From contig JANQIW010000110.1 in the NCBI GenBank assembly GCA_028281945.1, forward strand, positions 1 through 32,935: DNA of 32,935 bases. The letters are read 5' to 3'. The translations under genes and the position numbers were made by a program. Positions 1 through 8,471 of this stretch are shown piece after piece. The stretch comes from Prochloraceae cyanobacterium PL24a_bin.78 (GTDB lineage: Bacteria > Cyanobacteriota > Cyanobacteriia > Cyanobacteriales > JANQIW01). Numbering within the stretch: the first letter of the stretch is position 1; every line of letters begins with the position of its first letter. Under the pieces are notes generated by a model. It worked only from the letters and a program-made list of their open reading frames with translations. It was not told the DNA's origin and ran no database searches.

Positions 1-109
1 AAATAAAGTTTTTCTAAAAATAGAATTTATAATTAGCTTTTAAAAGCATACTAGAAAACTAATAGGCATTAAACAATTACAATAATATTAATTAAGGAGT
101 AAAAAAAGT

Positions 110-1186
110 ATGTCACAAGGATTTCTACTAAGTCGAGTAAAACTATGTTTTCAAGATAAAGGCGAAAAAATTATTAAAGATATGTCAGCTATTATCCAAA
201 CACCAGATGGAAATTTATGGATAGGTTCTGATGAATTATTGGGAATAGAAAAAATATCTCCTATAGGAGAAGGAATATTTGGCAACCATAAACACTTTTT
301 TTTAGGAGATTTTGTAGAATTATTTAACTCAGAGGACGAAATTGATATTGAAGGATTATCTTATAGTAATGGTTATATTTGGGTTACAGGATCTCATAGC
401 ACTAAAAGAGGTAAACCTAAAGGTAAAGATGAACATAAAGACATTGAAAAACTCGCTAAAATAAAACTGGATTTAAATCGTTTTCTTATTGCTCGTATAC
501 CAGTAATCAAAGGAGAATTAGTAAAATCCTATGAAAATCCAGAATTAGAACAAGAAAAACTAACAGCTGCTAGTCTAGAAAAAATAGGCGATCGAAATAT
601 TTTGATTGAAACCTTAAAAGAAGATGAGCATTTAGGAAAAATAATCTCCATAGAACTTCCTTCAAAAGATAATGGTTTGGATATAGAAGGAATTGCCGTC
701 AGAGATAACCGAATATTTTTAGGATTAAGAGGGCCAGTATTACGAGGATGGGCGATTATTCTTGAGATAGAAGTGGAAGAATCAACCCCAGGAATTCTAA
801 AACTCAAACACTTTGAAGAGGTAAATCGAACTTACAAGAAACACTTTATTCATTTAGATGGCTTAGGAATAAGAGATTTATGCTGGTATAAAAATGATTT
901 AATTATCTTGGCAGGCGCAACCATGACTTTAGAAAGTCTGACAAGAGTATATAAACTATCAAAAATACTTAAATCAAAAGGGGATACAATTTTTTCACAA
1001 GAAGAAGGAAAACTAGAAATACTCTTTGATTTACCTTCAATATCAAAAACAGATTTTGCCGAAGGAATAACCTTATTTCCTTATCTAGGAGAAGAAAATG
1101 GCATACTTGTAGTATATGACTCTCCAGATGACAAAAGAATTATTAATTCTAAAGAAATCTTAGGAGATGTTTTTAGATTAAATTAA
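110..1186 (+). CDS. DUF3616 domain-containing protein
   Basis: A 358-residue soluble protein without a signal peptide or membrane segment. The repeated phrasing of the sequence (DGNLWIGSDE near residue 33, IDIEGLSYSNGYIWVTGSHS near 78, LDIEGIAVRDNRIFLGLRGP near 189, HLDGLGIRDLCWY near 248, DFAEGITLF near 315) is that of a beta-propeller-like family that I recognise as DUF3616, which is common in cyanobacteria and has no assigned function. The two I(D/E)IEG blocks look like equivalent propeller-blade positions. The ATG start is preceded by AAGGAG about 10 bases upstream, a good ribosome binding site. It stands alone: the next plus-strand gene is about 750 bases away. Family call fairly sure; function unknown. 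Confidence 0.8.
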   Translation: MSQGFLLSRVKLCFQDKGEKIIKDMSAIIQTPDGNLWIGSDELLGIEKISPIGEGIFGNHKHFFLGDFVELFNSEDEIDIEGLSYSNGYIWVTGSHSTKRGKPKGKDEHKDIEKLAKIKLDLNRFLIARIPVIKGELVKSYENPELEQEKLTAASLEKIGDRNILIETLKEDEHLGKIISIELPSKDNGLDIEGIAVRDNRIFLGLRGPVLRGWAIILEIEVEESTPGILKLKHFEEVNRTYKKHFIHLDGLGIRDLCWYKNDLIILAGATMTLESLTRVYKLSKILKSKGDTIFSQEEGKLEILFDLPSISKTDFAEGITLFPYLGEENGILVVYDSPDDKRIINSKEILGDVFRLN

Positions 1187-1746
1187 CCTAAATACTTATT
1201 ACTTAAATCAAGGATGGGGAGAGTGGGAGAATAGATTTTGGTTAACTATACTGGGATAAAAGTTAGTTTTAAATACTTAAATATTTACCCTTATACTTTA
1301 ATCTCTAAATCCTCTTTAAAATCAACTTAAGATAAAGTAGAAGAGATATTTTACTTTAAAATCAAGTATAACTTTTAATTTTTATAGTTTTAATTGATTG
1401 AGAATAAAAGTTAACTATTCCATTATTAATCTAGAGTTTTCTAAAATTAGATCCAACCATAACTAAGTAATAGAGATTCTATCAGCTTGAAATCCTTGGA
1501 TATTCTCCATTAGAAGAAATTAGAGATGGAAGGGAAATGACTGATATTTTTTAATTAATACCAATTTTATAAAAAATGATAGAGTTAAACACCTTCTTAT
1601 AGAGGATAATCAACAATAATTTATTTCCTCATCTCCTTTGTATAGCTTATCTTACCCATTTAGCCATCCCTCAATCTCCACACTCAATGTCTCTCATAAT
1701 AATAGAAAAACTGATCTAAAAGATGGTGTATGGTGGCAGTTAATTG

Positions 1747-1791
1747 ATAAAATCTTAATAAAGTTTTGATAAAGTTTTGATAAAATTTTTG
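1747..1791. repeat. 11-bp iterated repeat tract (ATAAAGTTTTG)
   Basis: Two exact copies of ATAAAGTTTTG start at 1758 and 1769. Diverged copies at the same 11-base spacing start at 1747 (ATAAAATCTTA) and 1780 (ATAAAATTTTT). A period of 11 puts every copy on about the same face of the DNA helix, as in operators or iterons. It lies about 150 bases upstream of the gene at 1940. A protein-binding role is an inference; chance slippage in AT-rich DNA is the alternative. Confidence 0.55.
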
Positions 1792-1833
1792 ACAAAAATG
1801 ATAAAAAAGTCAACAAAAATGGGTAAACTAACT

Positions 1834-1860
1834 TATAGGTATCCTATAGGTATCCTATAA
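1834..1860. repeat. Second 11-bp tandem repeat (TATAGGTATCC)
   Basis: TATAGGTATCC occurs twice in perfect tandem (1834-1844, 1845-1855), and a third unit begins with TATAA at 1856. Like the tract at 1747-1791 the period is 11 bases, but the unit is different. It lies 80-105 bases upstream of the start at 1940, in the position expected for a promoter-proximal regulatory site. Confidence 0.6.
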
Positions 1861-1939
1861 GATTAAGCCATCTCTGACGAAACGCCAGGGTTAAAGTATC
1901 TAAGCAAAAACACGGAGAAATTAATTAGAGGAAAATTCC

Positions 1940-2818
1940 ATGAGAAAATACACCCAAGGAGTTATCAGGCAAGGAGACATATTATTAATACCATTAAAAA
2001 ATCGAGAAATATCTAGAGAAATATCTCGTCAAAAATTACCTCATCTTACCTTAGCAACAGGAGAATTAACTGGCCATTCTCATCGTATTCATGACGGAGA
2101 CGCTAGATTATACGAAAACCAAGGAATCAAATATTTACAAGTATTATCATCAAAAGCAACTTTAATACATGAAGAACATCAAGCTTTAGAAATTCCCAAA
2201 GGTAATTGGATAGTTATGATACAGAGGGAATACAAATCAATCAAAAAACAAAAATCTCACAAACCATTTTTAAAACAAATTAATACAGTAACTCAAACTA
2301 ATTTAGAAACATCTCAACAAAAAGTTAATGGCAAGATGGAAAAACAAATTCCACAGCGAAAACAACCATTTTTTAGTGAAGCTAATATAATTAATCCCAG
2401 CAATTCAAAAATATCTCAACAAAAAGTTAATAACAATTTTAATAATCAAAATTCTCCTCAAAACCATATCCTTGAAAACCATATCTTTGAAGATAATATC
2501 AATGAAAAACTACAAGGGTTAGCCAATCAAATTAATAGTAAATATTGGAATCAAAAAATAAGAGAAGCTGAAAATAGTAAATTTTATCAAGATAAATTGA
2601 AACAAGATGAAAATGAATTTAAATCCTTTAAAAAAAAAGTTAAATCTAGAGATAATCTAGAAATAGAAGTTTTAAAAAATACTTTTGATTATATACCTGT
2701 ACCCGATAAAATGATAAAAAGATCGTCAAATTATCGAGATTCTTTAATTATATCCGAAGCTTCTATCAGAAATAACGAAGATGAAGAAGTCAATTTTAAC
2801 TGGGAACGTGTAATATAA
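1940..2818 (+). CDS. Uncharacterised partner of the DUF6745 protein
   Basis: A 292-residue soluble protein of unknown function. Residues 1-100 form a compact, conserved-looking domain with RQGDILLIPL, LATGELTGHSHRI, a run of His residues, LIHEEHQALEIPKGNW and a closing QREY. As I recall, this layout recurs in small proteins encoded beside DUF6745 genes in cyanobacteria and actinobacteria. Residues about 105-190 are a low-complexity linker rich in Q, N, K and S, with two SQQKVN repeats. Residues 195-292 are charged and helical and contain a KYWNQKIREAE block that recurs in the decayed copy at 3133-3450. The ATG follows AGAGGAA, a reasonable binding site. The conserved His and Glu residues hint at a metal- or ligand-binding fold, but no activity can be assigned. 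Confidence 0.7.
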   Translation: MRKYTQGVIRQGDILLIPLKNREISREISRQKLPHLTLATGELTGHSHRIHDGDARLYENQGIKYLQVLSSKATLIHEEHQALEIPKGNWIVMIQREYKSIKKQKSHKPFLKQINTVTQTNLETSQQKVNGKMEKQIPQRKQPFFSEANIINPSNSKISQQKVNNNFNNQNSPQNHILENHIFEDNINEKLQGLANQINSKYWNQKIREAENSKFYQDKLKQDENEFKSFKKKVKSRDNLEIEVLKNTFDYIPVPDKMIKRSSNYRDSLIISEASIRNNEDEEVNFNWERVI

Positions 2819-3021
2819 TATACTTAAGTTAATTTAACTAATGGTCTAAAAATAACTTTGGTATACTATTATCCCTCAATCATCCTGAAAATATAGTGAT
2901 TGATTCAGTGTTCAATTTTATTAACTTAATAAAAATACGATGGTAGTTAAGAATTTTATGGGTAAAATCTCATTAGAAGAACCAGTAAAAATATCAAAAA
3001 GTTAAATAATAGGGTAATCTT

Positions 3022-3450
3022 ATGAGTAAATATACGAAAGGTGTTATCAGACAGAGAGATTCTCAAAGTATTTCTCAAGTCGAGAAGGAAATATTTAAAT
3101 AGACATCAAATCCTCATGATATCAATCAAAAAGTGAAAGAATTAGTAACCCAAGTAGATGTAAAATATTGGAATAACAAAATCAAAGATGCTGAAGAAAT
3201 AAAACTTTTAGAAGAGAAATTAAAAGAAAGATTGCTAAAACAAAACCATGAAGAAGCAAGAAATAACGAAGAAATAAAACTCAATCAAAGAAAAATTAAA
3301 TATTTAGATAAATCTAATCCTAATTATATCCCTACACCTCAAAAACCAAGGAAAAATCACTTTAATATCCTATCAGAAAATCACAAGATAAATGATAGTA
3401 TAAATAGATTAATATCAACAGAAAAAAATGGGCGTAATCTAGTAAATTAA
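3022..3450 (+). pseudogene. Decayed second copy of the gene at 1940
   Basis: An ATG at 3022 opens MSKYTKGVIRQRD, clearly related to the MRKYTQGVIRQGD start of the gene at 1940. It runs only to an in-frame TAG at 3100-3102. The same frame then continues without a stop to 3450, and its residues (VKYWNNKIKDAEE, then NYIPTPQKP) match the C-terminal part of the upstream gene (SKYWNQKIREAEN, then DYIPVPDK). The conserved middle domain is missing. So this is a tandem paralogue with a large in-frame deletion plus a nonsense codon. The 105-codon piece from a GTG at 3133 might still be translated as a stand-alone protein. It ends 9 bases before the DUF6745 gene, so it may stay in that transcript. Confidence 0.7.
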
Positions 3451-3459
3451 TTCAAAAAA

Positions 3460-4788
3460 ATGTTTCAATCTAATCAAAAAAAAACAATTCCCGAATTAGA
3501 AAATATCTGGTTAAGTTGTAGTCATAAATGGTGGCAAATCGGCATCTCAACCCAAAGGATACAATTTTCTCAACAGGAATCTAAAATTAGAAACTTATAT
3601 AAAATATTAGGCTATCAACCACCGAAAATTATCTTTTGTGATAACCCTTACATTGCTTGGGAAAACATCATAGATTTAGGTTGGCAAGATATAGAAACTC
3701 ACAAAATGGGTGAATTAATAAAGTTTCTGAAAATCCAACTTAAAAACCCTTCTAAGGGAATGTTAAAAGACTTAGTTTGTCGTTGTAATAATTTGTTGAA
3801 AAAGCCTTTAGAATCTCAATTAGGCATACCTCTTTCAGGTAAATTAGTGACAAGATTAAGGCAACAAATTAATCAGGAAAAGGTTAATTCTTTTCATCAT
3901 GAAATGGGAATTTCAAAATCTACTAATTTAGGAAAAAAATTCCATCTTTCTTGGCAAGATGGTATTAATAGTACAGTTTTACAAATTGAAACTCAATTAA
4001 ATTCTCATGTTTTAATTAATATTTTAAACAAAATAGCAGAAATAACTGATCATCAAAAAATAGAAAAAGCTTTAAAGAAAATAACTTTATCTCTACAAAA
4101 ACATGAATCTAGTCAACTTTTAAATAGTTTGGGAAATTTATTTGCTAAGTCTTTATTTAGTCGCTTTTGTCTTAAGCCGGAATTATTAGCAGTCATGGCT
4201 TGCGAAATCGATTATTATGATTCGGTGGTGAATTGTGTTGAATCTCCTAGAGAATGGAAGTTATGGCAGGGGATTATTAGTAATACAGGCTGGTTTTTTC
4301 CATATGAAAATTTTTGTTTCGTATCTAATCATCCTATAAAATATAATTTTAATCAAGAATATTATCTTCATGGTGAAGGAAAAAAAGCTATAGAGTTTGC
4401 TGATGGTAATGGATTTTATGCGAATCAAGGGGTCGTTATCCCTCCAGAATATGGTAAGTTAAACCCAGATAATTGGCAATGTAAATGGATTTTAACTGAA
4501 AGAAATGCGGAAATTAGAAGGATTTTGATTGAAGCATTGGGATATGAGCGTATGGCATTAGAATTGGAAGCTGAAGAAATCGATTCTTGGCAGGAATATA
4601 CCCTTTTAAGATTTAATAAAATTATTGATGAAATGGATGAGCAACCTATTTTGTTATTAAAAATGATTTGCCCTAGTACTTTTCATACTCATGTGTTAAG
4701 GGTTCCTCCCTATTTTACTTCTGCTAAAGAGGCTATTAAGTGGATTAATTGGGGTATTTCTCCTGAGGAAATTATTATGGCGACTTAA
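3460..4788 (+). CDS. DUF6745 domain-containing protein
   Basis: A 442-residue soluble protein. The C-terminal half has the hallmarks I associate with DUF6745: EFADGNGFYANQGVVIPPEY near residue 311, then the basic ERNAEIRRILIEALGYERM near 346, then an acidic stretch and a closing RVPPYFTSAKEAIKWINW. The N-terminal half (ENIWLSCSHKWWQIGISTQR) also fits the family. No catalytic motif is evident. The start lies 9 bases after the paralogue fragment and about 640 bases after the gene at 1940, all on one strand, so the set is probably one functional module. There is no strong ribosome binding site before the ATG, only an A-rich run. The role is unknown. Confidence 0.75.
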   Translation: MFQSNQKKTIPELENIWLSCSHKWWQIGISTQRIQFSQQESKIRNLYKILGYQPPKIIFCDNPYIAWENIIDLGWQDIETHKMGELIKFLKIQLKNPSKGMLKDLVCRCNNLLKKPLESQLGIPLSGKLVTRLRQQINQEKVNSFHHEMGISKSTNLGKKFHLSWQDGINSTVLQIETQLNSHVLINILNKIAEITDHQKIEKALKKITLSLQKHESSQLLNSLGNLFAKSLFSRFCLKPELLAVMACEIDYYDSVVNCVESPREWKLWQGIISNTGWFFPYENFCFVSNHPIKYNFNQEYYLHGEGKKAIEFADGNGFYANQGVVIPPEYGKLNPDNWQCKWILTERNAEIRRILIEALGYERMALELEAEEIDSWQEYTLLRFNKIIDEMDEQPILLLKMICPSTFHTHVLRVPPYFTSAKEAIKWINWGISPEEIIMAT

Positions 4789-5083
4789 TTCAATATTTCT
4801 CTCAATACTTCCATTCGACATTTGGAAAAGAAAAAGGTATTCTTGATAATAGTCTAATGTTTCATTAATAGACTTCCCATGATTTTTTATAAAATTAACT
4901 AAAAGATAGTTAAATAGGAAATTCCTAAAATAATAAAAACTTAACCATAGTATTTATTACTTCTTTAAAGAGGAAATAAGGTAAGAATTGCCAAAATTTA
5001 GTCCATGGAAAAGATATCAGTTTACAAAGGAGAAGAGATAAACGCGATCAAATTTAGATCAAATAACAAGAAAATCTTGCGTA
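4789..5083. other. Gene-free spacer between convergent genes
   Basis: AT-rich sequence between the 3' ends of the DUF6745 gene and tldD. A short open stretch from an ATG at 5005 runs into the heptamer array and then reads antisense through tldD, so it is not called as a gene. Nothing else is recognised here. Confidence 0.5.
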
Positions 5084-5111
5084 TTACTTATTACTTATTA
5101 CTTATTACTTA
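5084..5111. repeat. TTACTTA heptamer array, 4 exact copies
   Basis: Four perfect tandem copies of TTACTTA. The array ends exactly one base before the tldD stop codon (5112-5114 on the minus strand). Similar arrays occur at 6765-6799, near 28080 and at about 30713-30735. Confidence 0.9.
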
Positions 5112-6509
5112 TCAACAACTTTCCCCTCCAACAACTACATCCCGAATGCGCAAAGATGGGCCACCACAACCAACAGGTAAACCATTTTGGCCACCCTTGC
5201 CACAACCACCAGATTCATCCCAATAAAAATCATCACCAATAGCCTCAATATTAGCCAAAGTTTTAAAAGTATTCCCAGAGAGAGTTACATCCCTTACAGG
5301 TTCCCCTATTTCACCATTGCGAATCATCCATGCCTCACCCGCACTAAAAGTAAACATCTCCCCATTAGTCATGCCACCACACCAATTAGAAGCATAAACT
5401 CCTTCTTCAATACCCTTAAACAAATCCTTAACAGGAGTCTCACCTCTTTCGATCCAAGTATTAGTCATTCTCACAATGGGAGCGTAATGATAATTCAAAC
5501 ACCGAGCATTCCCAGTCGGCTTTTCTCCTAACTTCCCAGCAGTTTCTCTAGAATGTAACCGCCCTACCAAAACACCATCTTTAATCAACTGAGTAGTAGT
5601 AGCTTTAGTTCCTTCATCATCATAAAGATAACTCCCTCGATGACCTTCAGGAGCAGCTCCATCATAAATTTGTAACTCATTAGGACCAAATCTTTTACCC
5701 ATAGTCATAACTTCTAGCAAATCTGGATTCTCATAAAGCATATCAGCTTCGGAAAGATGACCAAAAGCTTCATGCACAAACAAGCCTGTGAGAATGGGAT
5801 CGATAACTACTGTATAAACATTTCCTTTAACAGGAGGCAAAGATAGAGCGTTAACCGCCCTTTTAGCCGCACCTTCCACTTGCTCTTCCAAATTAATTAG
5901 ATCCGAATAACCCTTCCGAGAGCCAGTAGTTTCCCTTCCCGTTTGGACTATTTCACCATTGCGCGCCGTAGCAGAGAAACGCATTTCCATATCTGAATAA
6001 GATTGATCGATAAAAATCCCATCAGAAGTTGCTAAAATCACATAAAAAGAAGTATCGTTATACCTTACCGTAGAAGTAGTAATGGAATCATGATAGCCTT
6101 TGAGAATCTCATTATAACGATCGCATAGCTCTTTTTTCTCATGAAGAGGCACATCACGGGGATTAATACCAGTTAGAGGTAAGACATAGGAATCCTCAAC
6201 TCCTTCAACCTCAGCCAAAGTAGTAGAATCATCACCCAACAACTTAGCGGAGAAAATAGCATCTTCCACTCGGCTGTTAATATCAGAGAGTCGGTTAAAA
6301 CTCGCAAAACCCCAACCCCCTTTATAACAAACTCTCACTTGGCCACCGATAGAAATCCCTTCACTGAGGGTTTCCAGCTTATTGCCTCGAAGAAGAATAT
6401 TGGTAGATTCAGATTTTTCCAGACGAATCGCTAAAAAATCAACTTGTTTTTGATATTGCTTCATTAAATCAGCAACTAAGTTTTTGCCATCATGGAGTAA
6501 ATTAGACAT
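5112..6509 (-). CDS. tldD: TldD family metalloprotease
   Basis: A 465-residue cytosolic protein of the TldD/PmbA (peptidase U62) family. TldD works with TldE/PmbA as a heterodimeric zinc protease that trims unfolded or modified peptides. The zinc site HEAFGH is at residues 246-251 (HExxxH). It is followed by the family's glycine-rich blocks EGHRGSYLYDDEGT, the NARCLNYHYAP region, a C-terminal WCGGMTNGEMFTFSAGEAW and a CGKGGQNGLPVGCGGP loop. The length matches the family and nothing is truncated. The start ATG gives MSNLLHDGKN. A tldE/pmbA partner is not in this window. It is transcribed alone, convergent with the DUF6745 gene, and a heptamer array abuts its stop codon. Confidence 0.93.
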   Translation of the reverse strand: MSNLLHDGKNLVADLMKQYQKQVDFLAIRLEKSESTNILLRGNKLETLSEGISIGGQVRVCYKGGWGFASFNRLSDINSRVEDAIFSAKLLGDDSTTLAEVEGVEDSYVLPLTGINPRDVPLHEKKELCDRYNEILKGYHDSITTSTVRYNDTSFYVILATSDGIFIDQSYSDMEMRFSATARNGEIVQTGRETTGSRKGYSDLINLEEQVEGAAKRAVNALSLPPVKGNVYTVVIDPILTGLFVHEAFGHLSEADMLYENPDLLEVMTMGKRFGPNELQIYDGAAPEGHRGSYLYDDEGTKATTTQLIKDGVLVGRLHSRETAGKLGEKPTGNARCLNYHYAPIVRMTNTWIERGETPVKDLFKGIEEGVYASNWCGGMTNGEMFTFSAGEAWMIRNGEIGEPVRDVTLSGNTFKTLANIEAIGDDFYWDESGGCGKGGQNGLPVGCGGPSLRIRDVVVGGESC

Positions 6510-6764
6510 AATTTTTATAAAATGAAGATAATTAAATGATTTAAATAGCTAAAACAATTAAATTGATATTGAGAAAATAACTTTATTGTTAAATTTTAAT
6601 AGTTTTAATAGTTAATGGTTAATGCTTTTTAACCTAACCAAAAACTATTTATTTTTTGAGTGTGTAATTAAAACATTGGAAATTACTACTCTATCGACGG
6701 TGGAGATAATAAACAAGTTAATATTTAATAGTTAGAAAATACCATCAAATGCTCTCTTAACTTA

Positions 6765-6799
6765 TTACTTGTTACTTATTACTTATTACTTATTACTTA
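6765..6799. repeat. TTACTTA heptamer array, 5 copies
   Basis: Five tandem heptamers, the first being TTACTTG and the other four exact TTACTTA. It sits 8 bases beyond the 3' end of rpsR. As with the copy at 5084-5111, it lies just past the stop codon of a minus-strand gene. Confidence 0.9.
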
Positions 6800-6807
6800 T
6801 TCTTAAA

Positions 6808-7023
6808 CTACCCTTCCTTATTGATAAATGGTAATAAAGCCATCATTCTAGCGCGTTTAACCGCAATAGTTAAATTACGTTGTTGTCGCGCCGTCAAACC
6901 AGTAATTCTGCGAGGTAAAATTTTACCTCTTTCTGTAATAAACTTACGCAAAAGTTCGAGATCTTTATAATCAATAGGTTGACTTGGAGGAATTGGGGAT
7001 AGACGCTTACGATAAAAAACCAT
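6808..7023 (-). CDS. rpsR: 30S ribosomal protein S18
   Basis: A 71-residue basic protein with the S18 signature: the [19 protein letters not shown] block followed by [20 protein letters not shown] and a C-terminal [11 protein letters not shown]. It binds 16S rRNA on the small-subunit platform, next to S6. The length is normal for cyanobacteria. It lies 39 bases downstream of rpmG on the same strand, the usual rpmG-rpsR order of cyanobacteria and plastids, so the two are probably co-transcribed. Confidence 0.97.
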   Translation of the reverse strand: MVFYRKRLSPIPPSQPIDYKDLELLRKFITERGKILPRRITGLTARQQRNLTIAVKRARMMALLPFINKEG

Positions 7024-7062
7024 ATTTTTTAACTTATTCTCCTAGAATTTTAACTTGAATTT

Positions 7063-7257
7063 CTATTTAATTTCCTTATGTACTGTGTGGGTATTACAAT
7101 GAGTACAGAACTTTTTAATTTCTAATCTAGCAGTTGTATTCCGACGATTTTTGCTAGTAGTATAACGAGATACACCTTTTGATCGCTTATTATTGTTTGA
7201 GCGACATTCAGTGCATTCGAGAGTTATGATAATACGAGCACCTTTTTTACTTGCCAT
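7063..7257 (-). CDS. rpmG: 50S ribosomal protein L33
   Basis: A 64-residue basic protein starting MASKKGARI, with two CxxC pairs (CTEC near residue 15, CTHC near 51). This makes it the zinc-ribbon form of L33. The middle block [12 protein letters not shown] is typical. First gene of the rpmG-rpsR pair. Confidence 0.97.
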   Translation of the reverse strand: MASKKGARIIITLECTECRSNNNKRSKGVSRYTTSKNRRNTTARLEIKKFCTHCNTHTVHKEIK

Positions 7258-7335
7258 AGCTTAATTTTACCGACTTGATTTTACCAATTTGAAATAACTT
7301 GTCAATTGACACGCAAATAGTTATTATATCATAGA

Positions 7336-7881
7336 TTAGCGATTTCTGTTCCTTAAATAGGATTGAATTTCTCGCCAAATAGCTTTAATCCGTAAATCTA
7401 AGGAAAAACCCCTACGAGTTTGTATCATTAAAGTATTGGCAACTCGATCGTGAAAAGTCCGATAAAATTCATCATCAGGGATAGCAGAAGTACAATCGGC
7501 AATTAGAGGTGCTAAAAACAGTATCATAGAAATCAGATTGTAGATACTAATTTGTATACCAGCTATAGCCAAAAAAGCACCAACACCAACAATGGCTTCT
7601 CTTTTAGCTAAATCAATTAAAGAGGGTATTTTATTAAATTCGGCATCCATGACTTTCATGTCAAATGCCCAACGCCCTAAACTTTGGCCGCGATTACAAT
7701 AAACTACGATGACTCGCGATACATACCATATCAGGCAAAATACTATAAACTCGAAAAACCAATTACCTTTGGCAAGGGTTGTAATAAACCAAACTATGAT
7801 AAAATCAATCCCAAAGGCATATGCCCTGCGATCGATGGGTACTTTAGGAAAACGCCTTCGCACTGGCTTATCTGGAGACAT
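7336..7881 (-). CDS. RDD family membrane protein
   Basis: A 181-residue protein with the RDD layout: an Arg-Asp segment (DRRAYAFGIDFIIVWFI) opening the first membrane helix, a second hydrophobic helix near residues 44-62, the connecting GQSLGRWAFDMKVMD block, and a third hydrophobic stretch near residues 98-125. In this family the helices carry conserved Arg and Asp residues. Some members are linked to ion transport or envelope homeostasis, but no function is established for this one. It lies 78 bases upstream of rpmG and may have its own transcript. A second, unrelated-looking RDD protein is at 17858-18655. Confidence 0.85.
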   Translation of the reverse strand: MSPDKPVRRRFPKVPIDRRAYAFGIDFIIVWFITTLAKGNWFFEFIVFCLIWYVSRVIVVYCNRGQSLGRWAFDMKVMDAEFNKIPSLIDLAKREAIVGVGAFLAIAGIQISIYNLISMILFLAPLIADCTSAIPDDEFYRTFHDRVANTLMIQTRRGFSLDLRIKAIWREIQSYLRNRNR

Positions 7882-7988
7882 AAAACGATTATTTTATAAT
7901 TTAAATATATTTTAACTTAAAGCATAAGGCTAAAAGCTAGAACTGGCAATAGTGATATTATTTTTCTTTAAGAGTGATAGAGATTAAG

Positions 7989-8027
7989 AATGGGGAGAAT
8001 GGGAGAATGGGAGAATGGAAGAATGGG
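7989..8027. repeat. GGGAGAATGG-type decamer array
   Basis: Four near-exact units of a G-rich decamer (AATGGGGAGA, ATGGGAGA and ATGGAAGA variants). The same family recurs at 23945-24015, 28155-28256 (opposite orientation) and 30548-30775. The short period and lack of spacers exclude a CRISPR array. Confidence 0.85.
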
Positions 8028-8046
8028 TAGATAGAAAATTAGGAAT

Positions 8047-8199
8047 TTAAGCCAAGAGAGTAGGGAAAATACTTTCAGATATTGAGTTGAGTTTAAATTC
8101 TTTAATGCTTTGATTGTAACATAAAAATAATTTTGCAAGAAGTCTAGTGTATTCAGAAAGATGATCATGAAGTAATCCTTTTATATCTTCGGATATTAA
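8047..8199 (-). pseudogene. Probable C-terminal remnant of a lost gene
   Basis: Fifty codons on the minus strand, closed by TAA and preceded in frame by TAG, read like real protein (EDIKGLLHDHLSEYTRLLAK, then CYNQSIKEFKLN). A few more plausible codons (LHDYI) precede the TAG in the same frame. No start codon fits. I do not recognise the family. It is best read as the tail of a decayed gene later invaded by the decamer array; chance coding character is possible. Confidence 0.3.
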
Positions 8200-8471
8200 C
8201 TAAATGTAATCATGGAGATTCTATTAATAATTTTTCGGGTAGATTTTGAATAATTATCATTATAAGCTTTAAATCCTTTATTCTTATTGTTAACTTTACA
8301 GAAACTTATTATTTTTAGTGCTTATTTAAAGTTCTGGTAAAGTTTTTAAACCTGAATTTAATACCTGAATAATCCTGAACTTTTGTTTTGAATTTTTCTT
8401 TAGTATTAGTTCTAGTTGCAATTACTTATTTCAGCAATATATTTTATGTAAATTCTCTTGGAGTAAATTTA

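Larger units (their letters stand above)
1187..1939. other. Long AT-rich intergenic region with repeat debris
   Basis: About 750 bases with no convincing complete gene. At 1192-1230 there is a degraded relative of the composite repeat seen better at 30713-30780 (TTACTTA-like bases, then AAATCAAGGATGGGGAGAGTGGGAGAAT). At 1557-1593 lies one copy of the AT-rich dispersed motif (TAATACCAATTTTATAAAA followed by ATGATAGAGTT). A 26-codon open stretch ending at 1554 reads like the C-terminus of a lost protein, but it is too short to call. Two tracts of 11-bp repeats, listed separately, lie close to the next gene. Confidence 0.6.
7882..8471. other. Intergenic region with decamer repeats and a gene remnant
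   Basis: About 590 bases between divergent genes. It holds a decamer array at 7989-8027 and a likely decayed coding fragment on the minus strand (8047-8199), both listed separately. The remaining 270 bases before the PEP-CTERM gene are AT-rich and show nothing else I can name. Confidence 0.5.

Noticed and set aside
2958..3005. 15-codon frame starting MGKISLEEPVK
   Set aside because: Too short, with no ribosome binding site and no recognisable similarity.
5005..5226. 73-codon plus-strand frame starting MEKISVYKGE
   Set aside because: After 29 residues it runs through the heptamer array and then antisense through tldD. The first part is too short to support as a gene.
7968..8168. 66-codon minus-strand frame
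   Set aside because: Its C-terminal half is translated decamer repeat. A different frame over the same DNA (8047-8199) looks more protein-like.
8388..8471. Upstream TTG start for the PEP-CTERM gene
   Set aside because: The ATG at 8472 gives a clean signal peptide; the extension would bury it.
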